Assembly (NCBI RefSeq): GCF_004124325.1
Contig: NZ_QBDT01000001.1
Coordinates: forward strand, 4,650,001-4,714,000
Direction of reading: 5' to 3'
Length of the DNA stretch: 64,000 nucleotides
Source: Streptomyces sp. L2
Lineage (GTDB): Bacteria; Actinomycetota; Actinomycetes; Streptomycetales; Streptomycetaceae
This document shows positions 43,533 through 52,855 of the stretch, piece after piece. Made by a program: the position numbers and the translations under genes. Position 1 is the stretch's first letter, and each line of letters begins with the position of its first letter. The notes under the pieces are model-generated. The model was not told where the DNA came from. It saw only the letters and a program-made list of their open reading frames with translations, and made no database searches.

Positions 43533-45485
43533 ATGACCCAGCCGCCCCCTCCGCCGCCCAACCAGCCCCCGCAGCAGGGCGGTTTCGGCCCGCCCCAGGA
43601 CCAGCCGGCCCCGCCGCCGGCGGCCCCGGCGACCCCGCCGCCCCCTGCTCCGGCGACCCCGCCGAGCCTGCAGAAGGGCCCGGAGTCCCAGCCGCAGCCG
43701 CCCCAGCCGCAGCCCGGTTACGGCTACCCGCAGCAACCCGGCGAGCAGACACCGCCGCCGCCGGCCCCGCCGCAGCAGCCCCAGCCCGGCTACGGCTACC
43801 CCCAGGCGCCCCAGCCGCCCCAGCCCCCGGCGGGCTACGGCTACCCGGGCGGCCAGCCGCAGAACCCGTACGGCGCCCCGGCCACCCCCGCCTACGGCCA
43901 GCCGCCCACCCCGGCGTACGGTCAGCCGCCGACGCCGGCCTACGGCCAGCCCACGCAGCCCGGTTACGGCTACCCGGGCGGCCCGAACATGCCGATGCAG
44001 CCGCAGCCCGGACAGCCCGGCGGCGGCCGCAACAACACGGCGCTGATCATCGTCGTCGCGGCGGTCGCCGCCATCGCGCTGATCATCGGCGGCGGCGTCT
44101 GGTACGCCAAGTCCTCCGGCGGCGACGACAACAAGACGCACAACACCGCGAGCTCCAGCGGCGGCAAAAGCGGCGGCAAGAACGGCACGGGCGGCGGCTC
44201 CGGGGGCACGTCCTCCGGCGGCAAGGAGAAGGCGCCGTCCGACCCGTCCGCCAAGACGCTCTTCCAGGTCGACATGCCCAAGGTCAAGGACACCGTCGTC
44301 ACCGACGGCTCCTGGCTGACCGACAAGGTGTACGCCAAGAGCGGCGTCGCCGAGATCAACGGCTACGACCCGGCCAAGGGCACCAAGCTGTGGACGATCA
44401 AGCTGCCCGGCCCGGTGTGCGCGGCCAGCCAGCACGTCACCGCGGACAACAAGACGGCGGTCGCCTTCCAGCCGAAGATGCCCGCCGCGCACTCCTCCGC
44501 TGGCTGCAGCAAGGTCGCGGCGATCGACCTCGACAACGGCACCAAGCTGTGGACGAAGTCGGTCAACTCCGGTGACTACCCGATCAACTTCAGCAATGTG
44601 ACGGTCTCGCAACACACCGTCGCCGTCGGCAGCACCAGCGGCGGCGCCGCCTGGAACATCGACTCCGGCAAGCAGCTGTGGCAGCCCAAGCCGGACGACA
44701 CCTGCTACGACGCCGGGTACGGCGGCGGTGCCAAGCTGGTCGCGGTCCGCAAGTGCGGCGACTACGACAGCCGCCAGCTGCACATCCAGACCATCGACCC
44801 GAACTCCGGGAAGGTGATCTCCGAGTACAAGATGACCTCCGGCATCGAGTACGCGTCCGTGGTCTCCACCGACCCGCTGGTCGTCGCGGCCGACGTCGGT
44901 GACAGCGCCGGCGACGGCAGCGGCATCTCCGACTACTTCTCCATCGACAACAAGACCGGCAAGCTGCTCACCCGCATCTCCGCGCCCGGCAAGCAGTACG
45001 GCGGCGACTGCGACGGCATCACCCAGGTCGAGGGCTGCAAGCAGATCGTCGTCGGCAACGGCAAGCTGTATGTGCCGACCGAGGAGCACGACGGCAGCGG
45101 CGACAGCTACAGCCAGACCAACGAGATCATCGCCTTCGACCTCAGCACCGGCAAGCAGACCGGCCAGCGCGCCGACGCCGGCGACGGCTACACGATCTCC
45201 CCGCTGCGCATGGACGGCACCAACCTGCTCGCCTACAAGCAGCCGCCCTACGACAAGGGCGCCCAGGCCGTCAGCATCGACGGCGGCTCCTTCAAGGAGA
45301 CCACGCTGCTGGAGACCGCCGCCACGGAGGCGGTGCAGCACATCGAGATCAGCATGCAGCCGGACTTCGCGGAGATCCTCTTCGGGAACGGCCGGCTGTA
45401 CATGTCGGCGGTGTACGCCGACAAGCCGGACTCCGTGAGCAAGGACAAGGACTACCTCGCGGCCGCCTTCGGCGTGGACGGCTGA
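43533..45485 (+). CDS. PQQ-like beta-propeller membrane protein (second of a tandem pair)
   Basis: A 650-residue paralogue of the upstream protein with the same layout: Pro-rich head with three TPAYGQP repeats, a membrane helix (about residues 170-191, ALIIVVAAVAAIALIIGG), a Ser/Gly/Lys linker and a beta-propeller with LDNGTKLWTKS, IDSGKQLWQPK and LSTGKQTGQRA blades. It starts 91 bp after the first gene. The pair probably arose by gene duplication. A strong terminator follows. Confidence 0.82.
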   Translation: MTQPPPPPPNQPPQQGGFGPPQDQPAPPPAAPATPPPPAPATPPSLQKGPESQPQPPQPQPGYGYPQQPGEQTPPPPAPPQQPQPGYGYPQAPQPPQPPAGYGYPGGQPQNPYGAPATPAYGQPPTPAYGQPPTPAYGQPTQPGYGYPGGPNMPMQPQPGQPGGGRNNTALIIVVAAVAAIALIIGGGVWYAKSSGGDDNKTHNTASSSGGKSGGKNGTGGGSGGTSSGGKEKAPSDPSAKTLFQVDMPKVKDTVVTDGSWLTDKVYAKSGVAEINGYDPAKGTKLWTIKLPGPVCAASQHVTADNKTAVAFQPKMPAAHSSAGCSKVAAIDLDNGTKLWTKSVNSGDYPINFSNVTVSQHTVAVGSTSGGAAWNIDSGKQLWQPKPDDTCYDAGYGGGAKLVAVRKCGDYDSRQLHIQTIDPNSGKVISEYKMTSGIEYASVVSTDPLVVAADVGDSAGDGSGISDYFSIDNKTGKLLTRISAPGKQYGGDCDGITQVEGCKQIVVGNGKLYVPTEEHDGSGDSYSQTNEIIAFDLSTGKQTGQRADAGDGYTISPLRMDGTNLLAYKQPPYDKGAQAVSIDGGSFKETTLLETAATEAVQHIEISMQPDFAEILFGNGRLYMSAVYADKPDSVSKDKDYLAAAFGVDG

Positions 45486-45517
45486 TCGCGCGCCCCCTGA
45501 ATGCGCGTGTGACCTGG

Positions 45518-45550
45518 AAGTGCCCCGGATTTCATCGATCCGGGGCACTT
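45518..45550 (+). terminator. Strong hairpin terminator
   Basis: AAGTGCCCCGGA (45518-45529) and TCCGGGGCACTT (45539-45550), perfect 12-bp arms with a 9-nt loop, about 30 bp after the propeller gene. Confidence 0.8.
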
Positions 45551-45695
45551 CTCGTCGGTACGGGCAGCGCGACGTCGAACAAGCGTGTAGCTTCCGGGGG
45601 CATGAGGGGCGGGTGCCGGGGGGCGCTCTGTCCTTGTGCACAGGTGGGCGTCCATAGTTGGGGCATCCATGGGGGGGGGACTGGGGGGTTGCTCT

Positions 45696-46367
45696 ATGGG
45701 AGTGCGGCTGATGGTCGTCGACGACCACCGCCTGCTCGCGGAGGCGCTGGCCTCGGCGCTGAAACTGCGCGGGCACCGGGTGCTCGCGGCGGCCGCTCCG
45801 GCCGCGGGGGCGGCCGAGCTGGTGATCGCGCGGGCGCCGGAGGTGTGCCTGCTGGGCACGGCGGCACCGGCCGAGGCGGGGGCGTTCGACCCGGTGGTGC
45901 GGATCAAGAGTGAGCGGCCGCAGATCGCGGTGCTGGTCCTCGGCCCCGTGCCGTCCCCGCGCGGCATCGCGGCGGCCTTCGCGGCCGGGGCGTCCGGGTA
46001 CGTCCGTCACGACGAGCGGATCGAGGGCGTCGAGCGGGCCATCATCAAGGCCCGGGCCGGCGAGGCGGCGGTCGCCCCGCAACTCCTCCAGGGCGCCTTC
46101 GCCGACCTGCTCAACCCGGCGGCCCAGCCGGACGACGAGGGCCAGCGGCTGCTGGAGGCGCTGACCCCGAGAGAGGTGGAGGTCCTCCTCCGCGTCGCCG
46201 ACGGCGAGGACACCCGCCTCATCGCCGCCGGCATGCACATAGCCCCCAGCACGGCCCGCACCCACGTCCAACGAGTCCTCATGAAACTCGGCGTAGGCTC
46301 CCGCCTGGAAGCGGCAGCGCTGGCCGCGCGAACGGGCTTGCTGGACCGAGCGGGCCCCCTCCCATAA
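45696..46367 (+). CDS. Orphan LuxR-family response regulator with degenerate receiver
   Basis: A 223-residue regulator: receiver-like domain (about 1-120) and LuxR helix-turn-helix (LTPREVEVLLRVADGEDTRLIA, then STARTHVQRVLMKLGV). The acidic pair VVDDHRL is kept, but the phosphate-accepting Asp expected after PEVCLL is Gly (LLGTAAP), and the conserved Lys is not evident (GYVRHDE). Phosphorylation in the normal way is therefore unlikely. No kinase gene is adjacent. An in-frame ATG at 45669 followed by nine G (45671-45679) could add nine residues. Confidence 0.85.
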   Translation: MGVRLMVVDDHRLLAEALASALKLRGHRVLAAAAPAAGAAELVIARAPEVCLLGTAAPAEAGAFDPVVRIKSERPQIAVLVLGPVPSPRGIAAAFAAGASGYVRHDERIEGVERAIIKARAGEAAVAPQLLQGAFADLLNPAAQPDDEGQRLLEALTPREVEVLLRVADGEDTRLIAAGMHIAPSTARTHVQRVLMKLGVGSRLEAAALAARTGLLDRAGPLP

Positions 46368-46476
46368 GCCCGGGCCCGACCGCACCGGGCCGGGGCATCT
46401 CCCACTCACCGGCGCTTGCAAGGTGCTGCCGCGCCCACCCGTGCCGCCCTGCGGCACGATTGCCCGCGGCTGGGGT

Positions 46477-46532
46477 GGCGGCCCGAGGCAGCGGTGCCCA
46501 ACGGCCGACGGGACGGCAACTCCCCAAAGGGG
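46477..46532. repeat. 56-bp direct repeat, copy A
   Basis: Starts GGCGGCCCGAGGCAGCGG and ends CTCCCCAAAGGGG; identical to 46602-46657, offset 125 bp. Confidence 0.85.
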
Positions 46533-46601
46533 CGCGGGGCGGTGTAGATCTGCGGCTCCGCCGCGTGGGCGCGACCAGCCACGATGGACCCGCGGCCGTA
46601 A

Positions 46602-46657
46602 GGCGGCCCGAGGCAGCGGTGCCCAACGGCCGACGGGACGGCAACTCCCCAAAGGGG
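46602..46657. repeat. 56-bp direct repeat, copy B
   Basis: Identical to 46477-46532. After both copies the sequence continues with GCGCGGG and a GCGCGACCAGCCAC block, so the full repeated module is near 100 bp with divergence at its end. Confidence 0.85.
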
Positions 46658-46712
46658 GCGCGGGAACTGCGCGACCAGCCACCACGGGCCCGCACTCGAA
46701 AGCCGGCCCTGC

Positions 46713-47039
46713 CTACTCCCCCTCTTCCGGCGACCTCCCCGGAGTGGGGCGCAGCTTCAGCCAGGCCAGGAAGAAGACGCCCAGCAGCAGCATGCCGATA
46801 CCGGTCCACAGGTTGATATTGACCCCCTGCGCCTTGTCGATCGCGGACTGCGAATCCGTGATCCCGGCGACCGTCACGATGACGCCGTACAGCACGAACA
46901 GCCCACCGATGATCCGCCGCAGATCGAAGATGCGCGCGGCCGTCGCGGACCTCGCCTCCAGCTCGGACACCTCGCGCTGGACATCGTCCTCCGAGTAACC
47001 GGAAGAGTGGAAGGACTCGTGGTCGGGACGTTCACTCAT
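46713..47039 (-). CDS. Small membrane protein of unknown function
   Basis: A 108-residue protein with an acidic, Ser/His-rich head, a short amphipathic segment (EVSELEARSATAARIFDLRR) and two membrane helices (IIGGLFVLYGVIVTVAGI and WTGIGMLLLGVFFLAWL). I do not recognise a family. It lies 19 bp after the symporter gene on the same strand and is probably its operon partner. Confidence 0.75.
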   Translation of the reverse strand: MSERPDHESFHSSGYSEDDVQREVSELEARSATAARIFDLRRIIGGLFVLYGVIVTVAGITDSQSAIDKAQGVNINLWTGIGMLLLGVFFLAWLKLRPTPGRSPEEGE

Positions 47040-47058
47040 GGTTTCCTCATCCCCCCGC

Positions 47059-48750
47059 TCAGAACGAGAACGGGATGTAGCAGGCGGCGGCCAGAACAAC
47101 CGCGCCCCAGCCCAGCAGGGCCGGCTTGCGGTACCACGCGTCGTCGCCGGCGGCCGGCGGCTCGGACATGCCGGGGGACCGCGTGCCGTAGACCAGCCCG
47201 CGCAACTCCCGCTCCGGCTTGGCCTTGGTGAACAGCGACACCGCGACCATCACGACCGCCCCGGCGACGAACCCGGCGATCGCGGAGACGAAGTTGGCGC
47301 CCTGGTCGGTGGGGATGGAGATGATCCCCTTCTTGTAGAACAGGAAGTAGTTGACCATCGCGGCGACCGTGCCCGCGAGCAGCCCCCAGAACCCGGACTT
47401 CGCGGACGCCCGCCGCCAGAACATGCCGACGACGAACACCACGAACATCGGCACGTTGAAGAAGGAGAACAGCGTCTGCAGGTAGCTCATGATGTTCGAG
47501 AACGACGACGCCAGGAACGCCGTACCGACCGAGGCGAGCACCCCGACCACGGTGATGAGCCGGCCGAACCGGACGTAGTACGCGTCCTCACGCCCCCGCA
47601 CCACGTACCGCGCCCAGATGTCGTTGGTGAACACCGTGTTGAACGAGGACACGTTGGCCGCCATGCCCGCCATGAACGCGGCCAGCAGACCGGTGACGGC
47701 GATGCCGAGCACGCCGTTGGGCAGCAGCTCCTGCATCAGGTACGGGATGGCGTCGTTGTACTGGTAACCCGAGGCCGGCGTACCGAATTTCGGCACGATC
47801 GCGGCGGCGACCAGCCCCGGGATCATCACCAGGAAGACGATGAAGATCTTCGGGTAGGCGGCGATCAGCGGCGTGCGCCGCCCCGCGGAGAGGTTCTTCG
47901 CGGACAGCGCGCGCTGCACCTCGGCGAAGTTGGTGGTCCAGTACCCGAAGGACAGCACGAAGCCGAGCCCGAGCACGATGGTCAGCCAGTTCGCGCCGAG
48001 CGGGTTGGCGTGGCCGATGCCGGTCCCGCCCCACGCGGTGGTGAAGTCGGCCCCGTGGCTCGCGGTGAGCTTGTCGGTCAGCCCGCCCCAGCCGCCCACC
48101 TTCTTCAGGCCCAGCACGGTGATCGGGATCAGCGCGGCCAGGATCACGAAGAACTGCAGCACCTCGTTGTAGATCGCCGAGGACAGCCCGCCGAGCGTGA
48201 TGTACGCCAGCACGAACGCGCCCGCGACCACGATGGCCACCCACTGCGGCCAGCCGAGCAGCGCCTGGACGACGATCGCGAGGGCGTAGAGGTTGACGCC
48301 GGCGATCAGGATCGCGGCCAGGGCGAACAGGATCGAACTGAGCAGGTGCGCGCCCCGGTCGAAGCGCAGCAGCAGGAACTCGGGGACCGAGCGGACCTTG
48401 CTGCCGTAGTAGAAGGGCATCATCACCAGGCCTAGGAAGACCATGGCCGGGATGGCGCCGATCCAGTACCAGTGCACGGTGTACGCGCCGTACTGCGCGC
48501 TGTTCGCGGCCATGCCGAGGATCTCGGTGGCGGCGAGGTTCGCGGAGATGAAGGCCAGGCCGGTGATCCAGGCGGGCAGTGAGCGTCCGGAGAGGAAGAA
48601 GTCGAGACTGGTCTTCACCGAGCGGCGGGCCGCGAAACCGATGCCGAGGACGACGACGAAGTAGATCGCCAGGATCGCGTAGTCCAGCCCGTTGGTGGGG
48701 AGCCGTAGCCCCGCCGCCAGCTCGATGGGGACGTATGGGGGGGTTTGCAT
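47059..48750 (-). CDS. Sodium:solute symporter (SGLT/SSS family), possible galactose importer
   Basis: A 563-residue membrane protein with about 14 helices. NGLDYAILAIYFVVVLGIG, FFLSGRSLPAWITGLAFISANLAATE-like residues and PVEFLL-type YGSKVRSVPEFLLLRFD are marks of the SSS family, especially sugar symporters (vSGLT-like). It is divergent from galT-galE-galK, with about 220 bp of repeat-rich DNA between, which makes galactose a plausible substrate; this is inference. Confidence 0.87.
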   Translation of the reverse strand: MQTPPYVPIELAAGLRLPTNGLDYAILAIYFVVVLGIGFAARRSVKTSLDFFLSGRSLPAWITGLAFISANLAATEILGMAANSAQYGAYTVHWYWIGAIPAMVFLGLVMMPFYYGSKVRSVPEFLLLRFDRGAHLLSSILFALAAILIAGVNLYALAIVVQALLGWPQWVAIVVAGAFVLAYITLGGLSSAIYNEVLQFFVILAALIPITVLGLKKVGGWGGLTDKLTASHGADFTTAWGGTGIGHANPLGANWLTIVLGLGFVLSFGYWTTNFAEVQRALSAKNLSAGRRTPLIAAYPKIFIVFLVMIPGLVAAAIVPKFGTPASGYQYNDAIPYLMQELLPNGVLGIAVTGLLAAFMAGMAANVSSFNTVFTNDIWARYVVRGREDAYYVRFGRLITVVGVLASVGTAFLASSFSNIMSYLQTLFSFFNVPMFVVFVVGMFWRRASAKSGFWGLLAGTVAAMVNYFLFYKKGIISIPTDQGANFVSAIAGFVAGAVVMVAVSLFTKAKPERELRGLVYGTRSPGMSEPPAAGDDAWYRKPALLGWGAVVLAAACYIPFSF

Positions 48751-48834
48751 GCGTACTCGCTTCGTCGGGCGAACTGATCCACGGCGGAACCTACGCCTCC
48801 GCGTTCAGCAATTGAACAGTTCTGTTGGTGTTCT

Positions 48835-48905
48835 TTGTTTGATTGTGATGATCCAGGGTGTTGTCGAGTTGTGGTTTGTTATGTTTGTTTGTGTTGAGTG
48901 ATTGG
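48835..48905. promoter_or_regulatory. T/G-rich direct-repeat region between symporter and galT
   Basis: TTTGTTTGATTGTGATGAT (48835-48853) and, further on, TTTGTTATGTTTGTTTGTG and GAGTGATTG recall the direct hexamers known in the Streptomyces galP1 operator. GAACAGTTC (48814-48822) is a 9-nt palindrome nearby, and TCGGATCCCC is doubled at 48921-48939. The region should hold both divergent promoters. Confidence 0.5.
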
Positions 48906-48971
48906 GTGCGGACACACCTCTCGGATCCCCCTCGGATCCCTGGCGAGCGGTGTGCTGAACAAGGAGTCCCG

Positions 48972-50033
48972 GTGAAGAAGACCTCGACGCGGCTGGCCGA
49001 CGGCCGTGAGCTGATCTACTACGACCTGCGGGACGACACCGTGCGCGACACGGTGGACCGGCGCCCGCTGGACCGTACGGTCACCACGTCCGAGGTCCGC
49101 CGGGACGTGCTGCTCGGCGACTCGATCGCCGTCGCCTCGCACCGCCAGGGCCGGATCTACCACCCCCCGGCCGACGAGTGCCCGCTGTGCCCCACCCGGG
49201 GCGAGCGGCTCAGCGAGATCCCGGAACCGTCGTACGACGTCGTCGTCTTCGAGAACCGCTTCCCTTCGCTCGCCGGGGACTCCGGCCGCTGCGAGGTCGT
49301 CTGCTTCACCTCCGACCACGACGCGTCCTTCGCCGACCTCGGCGAGGAACAGGCCGGCCTGGTCCTGGACGCCTGGACCGACCGCACCGCCGAACTGTCC
49401 CATCTGCCCTCCATCGAGCAGGTGTTCTGCTTCGAGAACCGGGGCGCCGAGATCGGCGTCACCCTCGGCCACCCGCACGGCCAGATCTACGGCTACCCCT
49501 TCACCACCCCGCGCACCGCCCTCATGCTCCGCTCGCTCGCCGCGCACCAGGAGGCGACCGGCGGCGCGAACCTCTTCGACACCGTCCTGGAACGCGAACT
49601 CGCCGGAGACCGGGTCGTCCTTGCGGGTGAACACTGGGTGGCGTTCGTGCCGTACGCGGCGCACTGGCCGTACGAGGTCCACCTGTACCCGAGGCGGCGC
49701 GTCCCCGACCTCCTCGCGCTCGACGAGGCGGCACGCACAGAATTCCCCCAGATCTATCTGGAACTCTTGAGGCGCTTCGACCGGATCTTCGGCACCGGTG
49801 AGCCTCCGACGCCGTACATCGCGGCCTGGCACCAGGCCCCGTTCGGCGCGCTGGAGGCGTTCGACGGGGTGAGCCGCGACGACTTCGCGCTCCACCTAGA
49901 GCTTTTCACCATCCGCCGTACTTCCGGCAAGCTGAAGTTTCTCGCGGGTTCCGAGTCCGGCATGAGCGTGTTCATCAACGACGTGCCGCCGGAGCGCGCG
50001 GCCGAGCGACTGCGAGAGGTAGCGAGTTCATGA
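48972..50033 (+). CDS. galT: Galactose-1-phosphate uridylyltransferase
   Basis: A 353-residue HIT-superfamily enzyme of the Leloir pathway. ECPLCPTR gives the zinc Cys pair, FENRFPS the UDP site and [12 protein letters not shown] the HxH active site. GTG at 48972 follows AAGGAG by 5 nt. It ends in an ATGA overlap with galE, so galT-galE-galK form one operon, as in other Streptomyces. Confidence 0.95.
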   Translation: MKKTSTRLADGRELIYYDLRDDTVRDTVDRRPLDRTVTTSEVRRDVLLGDSIAVASHRQGRIYHPPADECPLCPTRGERLSEIPEPSYDVVVFENRFPSLAGDSGRCEVVCFTSDHDASFADLGEEQAGLVLDAWTDRTAELSHLPSIEQVFCFENRGAEIGVTLGHPHGQIYGYPFTTPRTALMLRSLAAHQEATGGANLFDTVLERELAGDRVVLAGEHWVAFVPYAAHWPYEVHLYPRRRVPDLLALDEAARTEFPQIYLELLRRFDRIFGTGEPPTPYIAAWHQAPFGALEAFDGVSRDDFALHLELFTIRRTSGKLKFLAGSESGMSVFINDVPPERAAERLREVASS

Positions 50034-50992
50034 AGTACCTGGTGACGGGTGGCGCGGGTTACGTCGGCGGGGTCGTGGCCCAGCACCTGCTGGAGGCCGG
50101 CCACGAGGTGACCGTCCTCGACAACCTCTCCACCGGCTTCCGCGAGGGCGTGCCCGCCGGGGCCGCGTTCATCGAGGGCGACATCCGCGACGCCGCCAAA
50201 TGGCTCGACGCCTCCTACGACGGCGTCTTGCACTTCGCCGCGTTCTCCCAGGTCGGCGAGTCGGTGACGAAGCCGGAGAAGTACTGGGAGAACAACGTCG
50301 GCGGCAGCCTGGCCCTCATCGCCGCGATGCGCGAGGCGGGAATCGGCCGCCTCGTCTTCTCCTCCACGGCGGCGACGTACGGCGAACCCGAGCAGAGCCC
50401 CATCGCCGAGACCGCCCCGACACGCCCCACCAGCCCCTACGGCGCCACCAAGCTCGCCGTCGACCACATGATCACCAGCGAGGCGCACGCCCACGGCCTG
50501 GCCGCCGTATCGCTGCGCTACTTCAACGTCGCGGGCGCCTACGGCCGCTGCGGCGAACGGCACGACCCCGAGTCGCACCTCATCCCGCTGGTCCTCCAGG
50601 TCGCCCAGGGCCGCCGCGCGTCGATCTCCGTCTACGGCGACGACTACCCGACCCCCGACGGCACCTGCGTCCGCGACTACATCCACGTCGCCGACCTCGC
50701 CGAGGCCCACCTGCTGGCCCTGGACGCCGCCGCACCGGGCACGCACCTGATCTGCAACCTCGGCAACGGCAACGGCTTCTCCGTCCGCGAGGTCGTCGAA
50801 ACGGTCCGCGAGGTCACCGGCCACCCGATCCCCGAGGTGATCGCCCCGCGCCGGCCCGGCGACCCGGCCGTCCTGGTCGCCTCGGCGGACACGGCCCGCG
50901 AAAGGCTCGGCTGGACCCCGTCCCGCGCGGACCTCAAGGAAATCGTCGCCGACGCCTGGGAGTTCACCCGGCACAACACGAGGGAGCGGTAG
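50030..50992 (+). CDS. galE: UDP-glucose 4-epimerase
   Basis: A 320-residue extended [13 protein letters not shown] (residues 7-16) binds [14 protein letters not shown] and the YGATK pair form the active site, and YFNVAGAYG and [14 protein letters not shown] are typical GalE segments. It interconverts UDP-galactose and UDP-glucose. It overlaps galT by 4 bp and galK by 1 bp. Confidence 0.95.
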   Translation: MKYLVTGGAGYVGGVVAQHLLEAGHEVTVLDNLSTGFREGVPAGAAFIEGDIRDAAKWLDASYDGVLHFAAFSQVGESVTKPEKYWENNVGGSLALIAAMREAGIGRLVFSSTAATYGEPEQSPIAETAPTRPTSPYGATKLAVDHMITSEAHAHGLAAVSLRYFNVAGAYGRCGERHDPESHLIPLVLQVAQGRRASISVYGDDYPTPDGTCVRDYIHVADLAEAHLLALDAAAPGTHLICNLGNGNGFSVREVVETVREVTGHPIPEVIAPRRPGDPAVLVASADTARERLGWTPSRADLKEIVADAWEFTRHNTRER

Positions 50993-52185
50993 TGGCCAAA
51001 CAGCAGGCCGCACAGCAGGTCGCGGACCATTTCACCGAACTGTACGGCTCGGCGCCCGAGGGCGTCTGGGCGGCGCCGGGCCGGGTCAACCTGATCGGCG
51101 AACACACCGACTACAACGACGGTTTCGTCATGCCGTTCGCCCTGCCGCACCGGGCGACCGCCGCGGTCTCCCGCCGCACGGACGGCGTCGTGCGCCTGCA
51201 CTCGGCGGACATCGACTCCGGCGTCACCGAACTCCGCCTCGACTCCCTCGCCCCCGGCACGGACTCCACCTGGACCGCCTACCCCGCCGGCGTCCTGTGG
51301 GCCCTGCGCGAGGCGGGCCACACCGTGACCGGCGCCGACATCCACCTGTCCTCCACGGTCCCCACCGGCGCGGGCCTGTCCTCCTCGGCGGCCATCGAGG
51401 TGGTGACCGCGCTGGCCCTGAACGACCTGTACGGACTCGCCGTACCCGGCAGCCGGTTGGCCCGCCTCTGCCAACGGGCGGAGAACATCTACGTGGGCGC
51501 CCCCACGGGCATCATGGACCAGACCGCCTCCGCCTGCTGCGAGCCGGGCCACGCCCTGTTCCTCGACACCCGGGACCTCTCCCAGCAGCAGATCCCGTTC
51601 GACCTGGCCGCCGCGGGCCTGCGCCTGCTGGTCGTCGACACCCAGGTCACCCACGCCCACAGCGGCGGCGAGTACGGCAAGCGCCGCGCCGGCTGCGAGA
51701 AGGCCGCGAGCCTCCTCGGCGTGCACGCCCTGCGCGACATCCCGCACCCGGACCTCACCCCGGCCCTGTCCCGCCTGGCCGAGAAGGCCCGACGCACCGG
51801 GACGGCCGACGCCGAGGAACTGGTCCGCCTGGTCCGCCACGTCGTCACCGAGAACCACCGGGTGGAACGGACCGTCTCCCTCCTCCGCTCCGGCGACCCC
51901 CGGGCCATCGGCCCGATCCTCACCGAGGGCCACGCCTCCCTCCGCGACGACTTCCGCGTCTCCTGCCCGGAACTGGACCTCACCGTCGACACGGCCCTCA
52001 CCGCCGGCGCCCTCGGCGCCCGCATGACCGGCGGCGGCTTCGGCGGCTCGGCGATCGTCCTCACGGCCGAGCCCGACGTCCCCCTGATCACCAAGGCCGT
52101 CGAAGAGGCCTTCACGACAGCGGGACACAAGCCACCCCGCGTCTTCGAGGCGGTGCCTTCGGCGGGAGCCCGGCGCCTGAACTGA
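50992..52185 (+). CDS. galK: Galactokinase
   Basis: A 397-residue GHMP kinase. The galactokinase signature GRVNLIGEHTDYNDGFVMP is near residue 30, the ATP loop PTGAGLSSSAAIEV near residue 122 and motif 3 RMTGGGFGGSAI near the C-terminus. The GTG start shares one base with the galE stop (TAGTG). AGGGAG (50981-50986) serves as ribosome site. It phosphorylates galactose, the entry step of the pathway. Confidence 0.95.
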   Translation: MAKQQAAQQVADHFTELYGSAPEGVWAAPGRVNLIGEHTDYNDGFVMPFALPHRATAAVSRRTDGVVRLHSADIDSGVTELRLDSLAPGTDSTWTAYPAGVLWALREAGHTVTGADIHLSSTVPTGAGLSSSAAIEVVTALALNDLYGLAVPGSRLARLCQRAENIYVGAPTGIMDQTASACCEPGHALFLDTRDLSQQQIPFDLAAAGLRLLVVDTQVTHAHSGGEYGKRRAGCEKAASLLGVHALRDIPHPDLTPALSRLAEKARRTGTADAEELVRLVRHVVTENHRVERTVSLLRSGDPRAIGPILTEGHASLRDDFRVSCPELDLTVDTALTAGALGARMTGGGFGGSAIVLTAEPDVPLITKAVEEAFTTAGHKPPRVFEAVPSAGARRLN

Positions 52186-52314
52186 GGCACGCGGGCGGCA
52201 CTGCGCGGGGCTGGGCTGACCGTCTGGGCAGAGCTGTTCGTGCACCCGGTCGGGACGAGCAGGACGCGTAGCATCCTCCTGTTCCGGGGGAGCGCTCCGT
52301 CAGAGGATCGGTGG

Positions 52315-52794
52315 ATGGACGACGGCGACATACGTTCGAGGTTCGACGGCCGGGGGCTGGTCGAGATCGAGGGCTACGCGGCGGTGAAGGAGCGGGCCGA
52401 GGAGATCGCGTACGCGCTCGGGTACGAGCTGATCCACACGGAGCGTCGCGGGGGAGCCGCCGTCCCCCTGGCGATGGGCGGGGCGTACCGCCGGCCGGCG
52501 CGGGTGCGTCTGGTCTTCCGGCGTGACGACGATCCGCGGGCCCGCCGGCGTGCCGAGCAGGCCATCGAACGGCTGCGCGCGGGCGGCCCGTTGCTGACGG
52601 ACGCCGAGCTCACACCGCCCCCGCCGCCTCCGTCCCCTCCGCCGCCGTACACGCCCCGGCCGCCCGCGCCCCGCCCCCGGCGATCGCTGGAGCCGCAGCC
52701 GCCCCCGCCGCCGCGCCCACCCGGGCCACGGATCCCGCCCCGGCCGCTCCACCCGCCGCTTCCCCCGGCCCCGCCGGCGCCGTCTGCCGAGTAG
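52315..52794 (+). CDS. Hypothetical protein with Pro-rich C-terminal tail
   Basis: A 159-residue protein: a globular half (about 1-95; GLVEIEGYAAVKERAEEIAYALGYE and RVRLVFRRDDDPRARRRAEQAIERL) followed by about 55 residues of mostly Pro and Arg. I do not recognise it. Base composition fits the genome. ATG at 52315 is chosen as the first good start with purine-rich DNA before it; upstream in-frame starts are possible. Confidence 0.55.
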   Translation: MDDGDIRSRFDGRGLVEIEGYAAVKERAEEIAYALGYELIHTERRGGAAVPLAMGGAYRRPARVRLVFRRDDDPRARRRAEQAIERLRAGGPLLTDAELTPPPPPPSPPPPYTPRPPAPRPRRSLEPQPPPPPRPPGPRIPPRPLHPPLPPAPPAPSAE

Positions 52795-52855
52795 GGCCAG
52801 CACCGCGGGTGCATACGATCGGACCCGTGGTGTCCAGGGTGGGGAGTGGTGAGGG

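Larger units (their letters stand above)
46368..46712. other. Intergenic REP-like repeat cluster
   Basis: No gene is visible. It contains a 56-bp exact direct repeat, GCGACCAGCC-type palindrome parts (46571-46580 and 46671-46680) and the inverted copy (46427-46458) of the unit at 36751. Confidence 0.6.

Noticed and set aside
43203..46685. 1160-codon open frame on the minus strand
   Set aside because: It is antisense to two good beta-propeller genes and a regulator. Its composition (Val/Gly/Arg/Ala/Asp-rich, no motifs) is that of an artefact of GC-rich codon bias.
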